A DNA stretch of 16,804 nucleotides from JALYXS01 sp051003795 (GTDB taxonomy: Bacteria; Acidobacteriota; Terriglobia; Bryobacterales; Bryobacteraceae). The DNA is taken from assembly GCA_051003795.1 (NCBI GenBank), contig JBPCKZ010000084.1:1-16804 (forward strand). The letters run 5' to 3'. Below are positions 15,993 through 16,804 of the stretch, piece by piece. Both the position numbers and the translations under genes were made by a program. Each line of letters opens with the position of its first letter. Position 1 is the stretch's first letter. Below the pieces are notes generated by a model. The model was not told where the DNA came from. It searched no databases and saw only the letters and a list, made by a program, of their open reading frames with translations.

Positions 15993-16804
15993 CAGTCCGC
16001 GCCCGCCGGGGAGGGGGTCGCGGCGGGAACGGTTTGTTTCTTGCCGCGTTCGGCGATCCCGTCGATGACTTTGTAGAGCACCGGAACGACGAAGACGGCA
16101 AGCACGGTGGCGCAGATCATGCCGCCGAAAACGGCCGTGCCGAGCGCGCGCCGCGAGGATGCGCCGGCGCCGGTTGCGAACATCAAAGGCGCGACGCCAA
16201 GGAGAAAGGCGAAAGAGGTCATGAGAATGGGCCGGAGCCGGAGCTTGGCGGCTTCGATGGAGGCATCGGGAATCGACATGCCTTCTTCGCGCCGGAGTTT
16301 GGCGAATTCGACGATCAGAATTGCGTTCTTGGCGGCGAGACCGATGAGAGTCACAATGCCGATCTGAGTGTAAATGTCATACGGGTAGGAGCGAAGCCAG
16401 ATGGCGGCGAGCGCGCCGAACATGCCGAGCGGAACGGCAAGGATCACGGCAAACGGAATGGACCAGCTTTCATACAGCGCGGCGAGAAAAAGGAATACCA
16501 GAACGGCGGCAAAACCGAAGATGAATCCTTCCTTGCCCGATGACAGTTTTTCCTGGAACACGGTGCCGGTCCACTCGTAGCCGAAGCCGGTGGGAAGGAC
16601 CTGTTTTGCGATTTGCTCCATGACGGCCGCTGCCTGCCCGGAGCTTGCGCCGGGGGCATTGATGCCGATGAGGCGCGAGGCGCGGTAGCGATTGTAGCGG
16701 TAGACCACTTCCGGGCCGGCCATGGGTTCGACATGCACCAGCGTGCTGAGAGGAACCATGTCGTTCGACGCGGTTCGGACGTAGAAGCGGCTGATGTCGC
16801 TCGG
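15992..16804 (-). CDS. RND multidrug efflux pump, HAE1/AcrB family (partial, C-terminal 270 residues)
   Basis: The minus-strand frame is open from the right edge to the TGA at 15992, so the gene begins outside the window; an internal Met at 16759 is not the start. The visible part is about the last quarter of a roughly 1040-residue proton-driven exporter. It begins in the porter domain (RFYVRTASNDMVPLSTL, equivalent to AcrB YYVRNADGKMVPLSTL). It continues through transmembrane helices 8-12, with AAKNAILIVEFAKL carrying the proton-relay Lys (AcrB Lys940) and RLRPILMTSFAF carrying the equivalent of Arg971. These residues indicate a functional pump. The outer-membrane channel gene follows with a 1-base overlap. 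The periplasmic adaptor gene probably lies upstream, outside the window. Confidence 0.94.
   Translation of the reverse strand, partial: PSDISRFYVRTASNDMVPLSTLVHVEPMAGPEVVYRYNRYRASRLIGINAPGASSGQAAAVMEQIAKQVLPTGFGYEWTGTVFQEKLSSGKEGFIFGFAAVLVFLFLAALYESWSIPFAVILAVPLGMFGALAAIWLRSYPYDIYTQIGIVTLIGLAAKNAILIVEFAKLRREEGMSIPDASIEAAKLRLRPILMTSFAFLLGVAPLMFATGAGASSRRALGTAVFGGMICATVLAVFVVPVLYKVIDGIAERGKKQTVPAATPSPAGAD

Overview
The window looks like a chromosomal segment of an acidobacterium of the Solibacter/Bryobacter type. This is inferred from gene content, not from a marker gene. It is GC-rich and tightly packed, and it combines a DUF1549/DUF1553 cytochrome with CxxCH haem motifs, a CHRD-repeat protein ending in the C-terminal domain typical of secreted Solibacter proteins (TIGR03437 type), and hopanoid side-chain genes. 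No gap between genes exceeds about 120 bases. I see no tRNA, rRNA, CRISPR array, insertion sequence or phage gene.

Layout. Positions 1-3204 (minus) hold a very large secreted haem protein (PSCyt1-DUF1549-DUF1553), cut off by the left edge. Positions 3323-7327 (minus) are a compact run, read right to left: hpnJ, two half-size four-helix DMT transporters, hpnI, and an adenylate kinase homologue. The genes overlap or lie within a few bases of one another. Positions 7357-9474 (minus), just upstream, encode a secreted protein with three CHRD domains. A 53-base divergent gap separates this from a plus-strand operon at 9528-13939: an ABC ATPase, its twelve-helix ABC-2-type permease, and a secreted S9-family peptidase. 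That operon meets the next one tail to tail with only 3 bases between stop codons. The last operon (16804 to 13943, minus) encodes the end of an RND pump, its NodT-type outer-membrane lipoprotein channel, and a small PSCyt1 haem protein.

How the genes work together. HpnI adds an N-acetylglucosamine to bacteriohopanetetrol. HpnJ, a radical SAM enzyme, later converts the deacetylated glucosamine to the cyclitol ether. The deacetylase HpnK is not in the window. The two small DMT proteins sit between hpnJ and hpnI and are translationally interlocked with both. Their paired half-transporter design is that of the ArnE/ArnF lipid-sugar flippase. I therefore propose, as inference, that they form a heterodimeric flippase or precursor transporter for glycosylated hopanoid. 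This is the most interesting candidate system here. The other operons look like ordinary export functions, apart from the haem protein attached to the RND operon, which shows no export signal.
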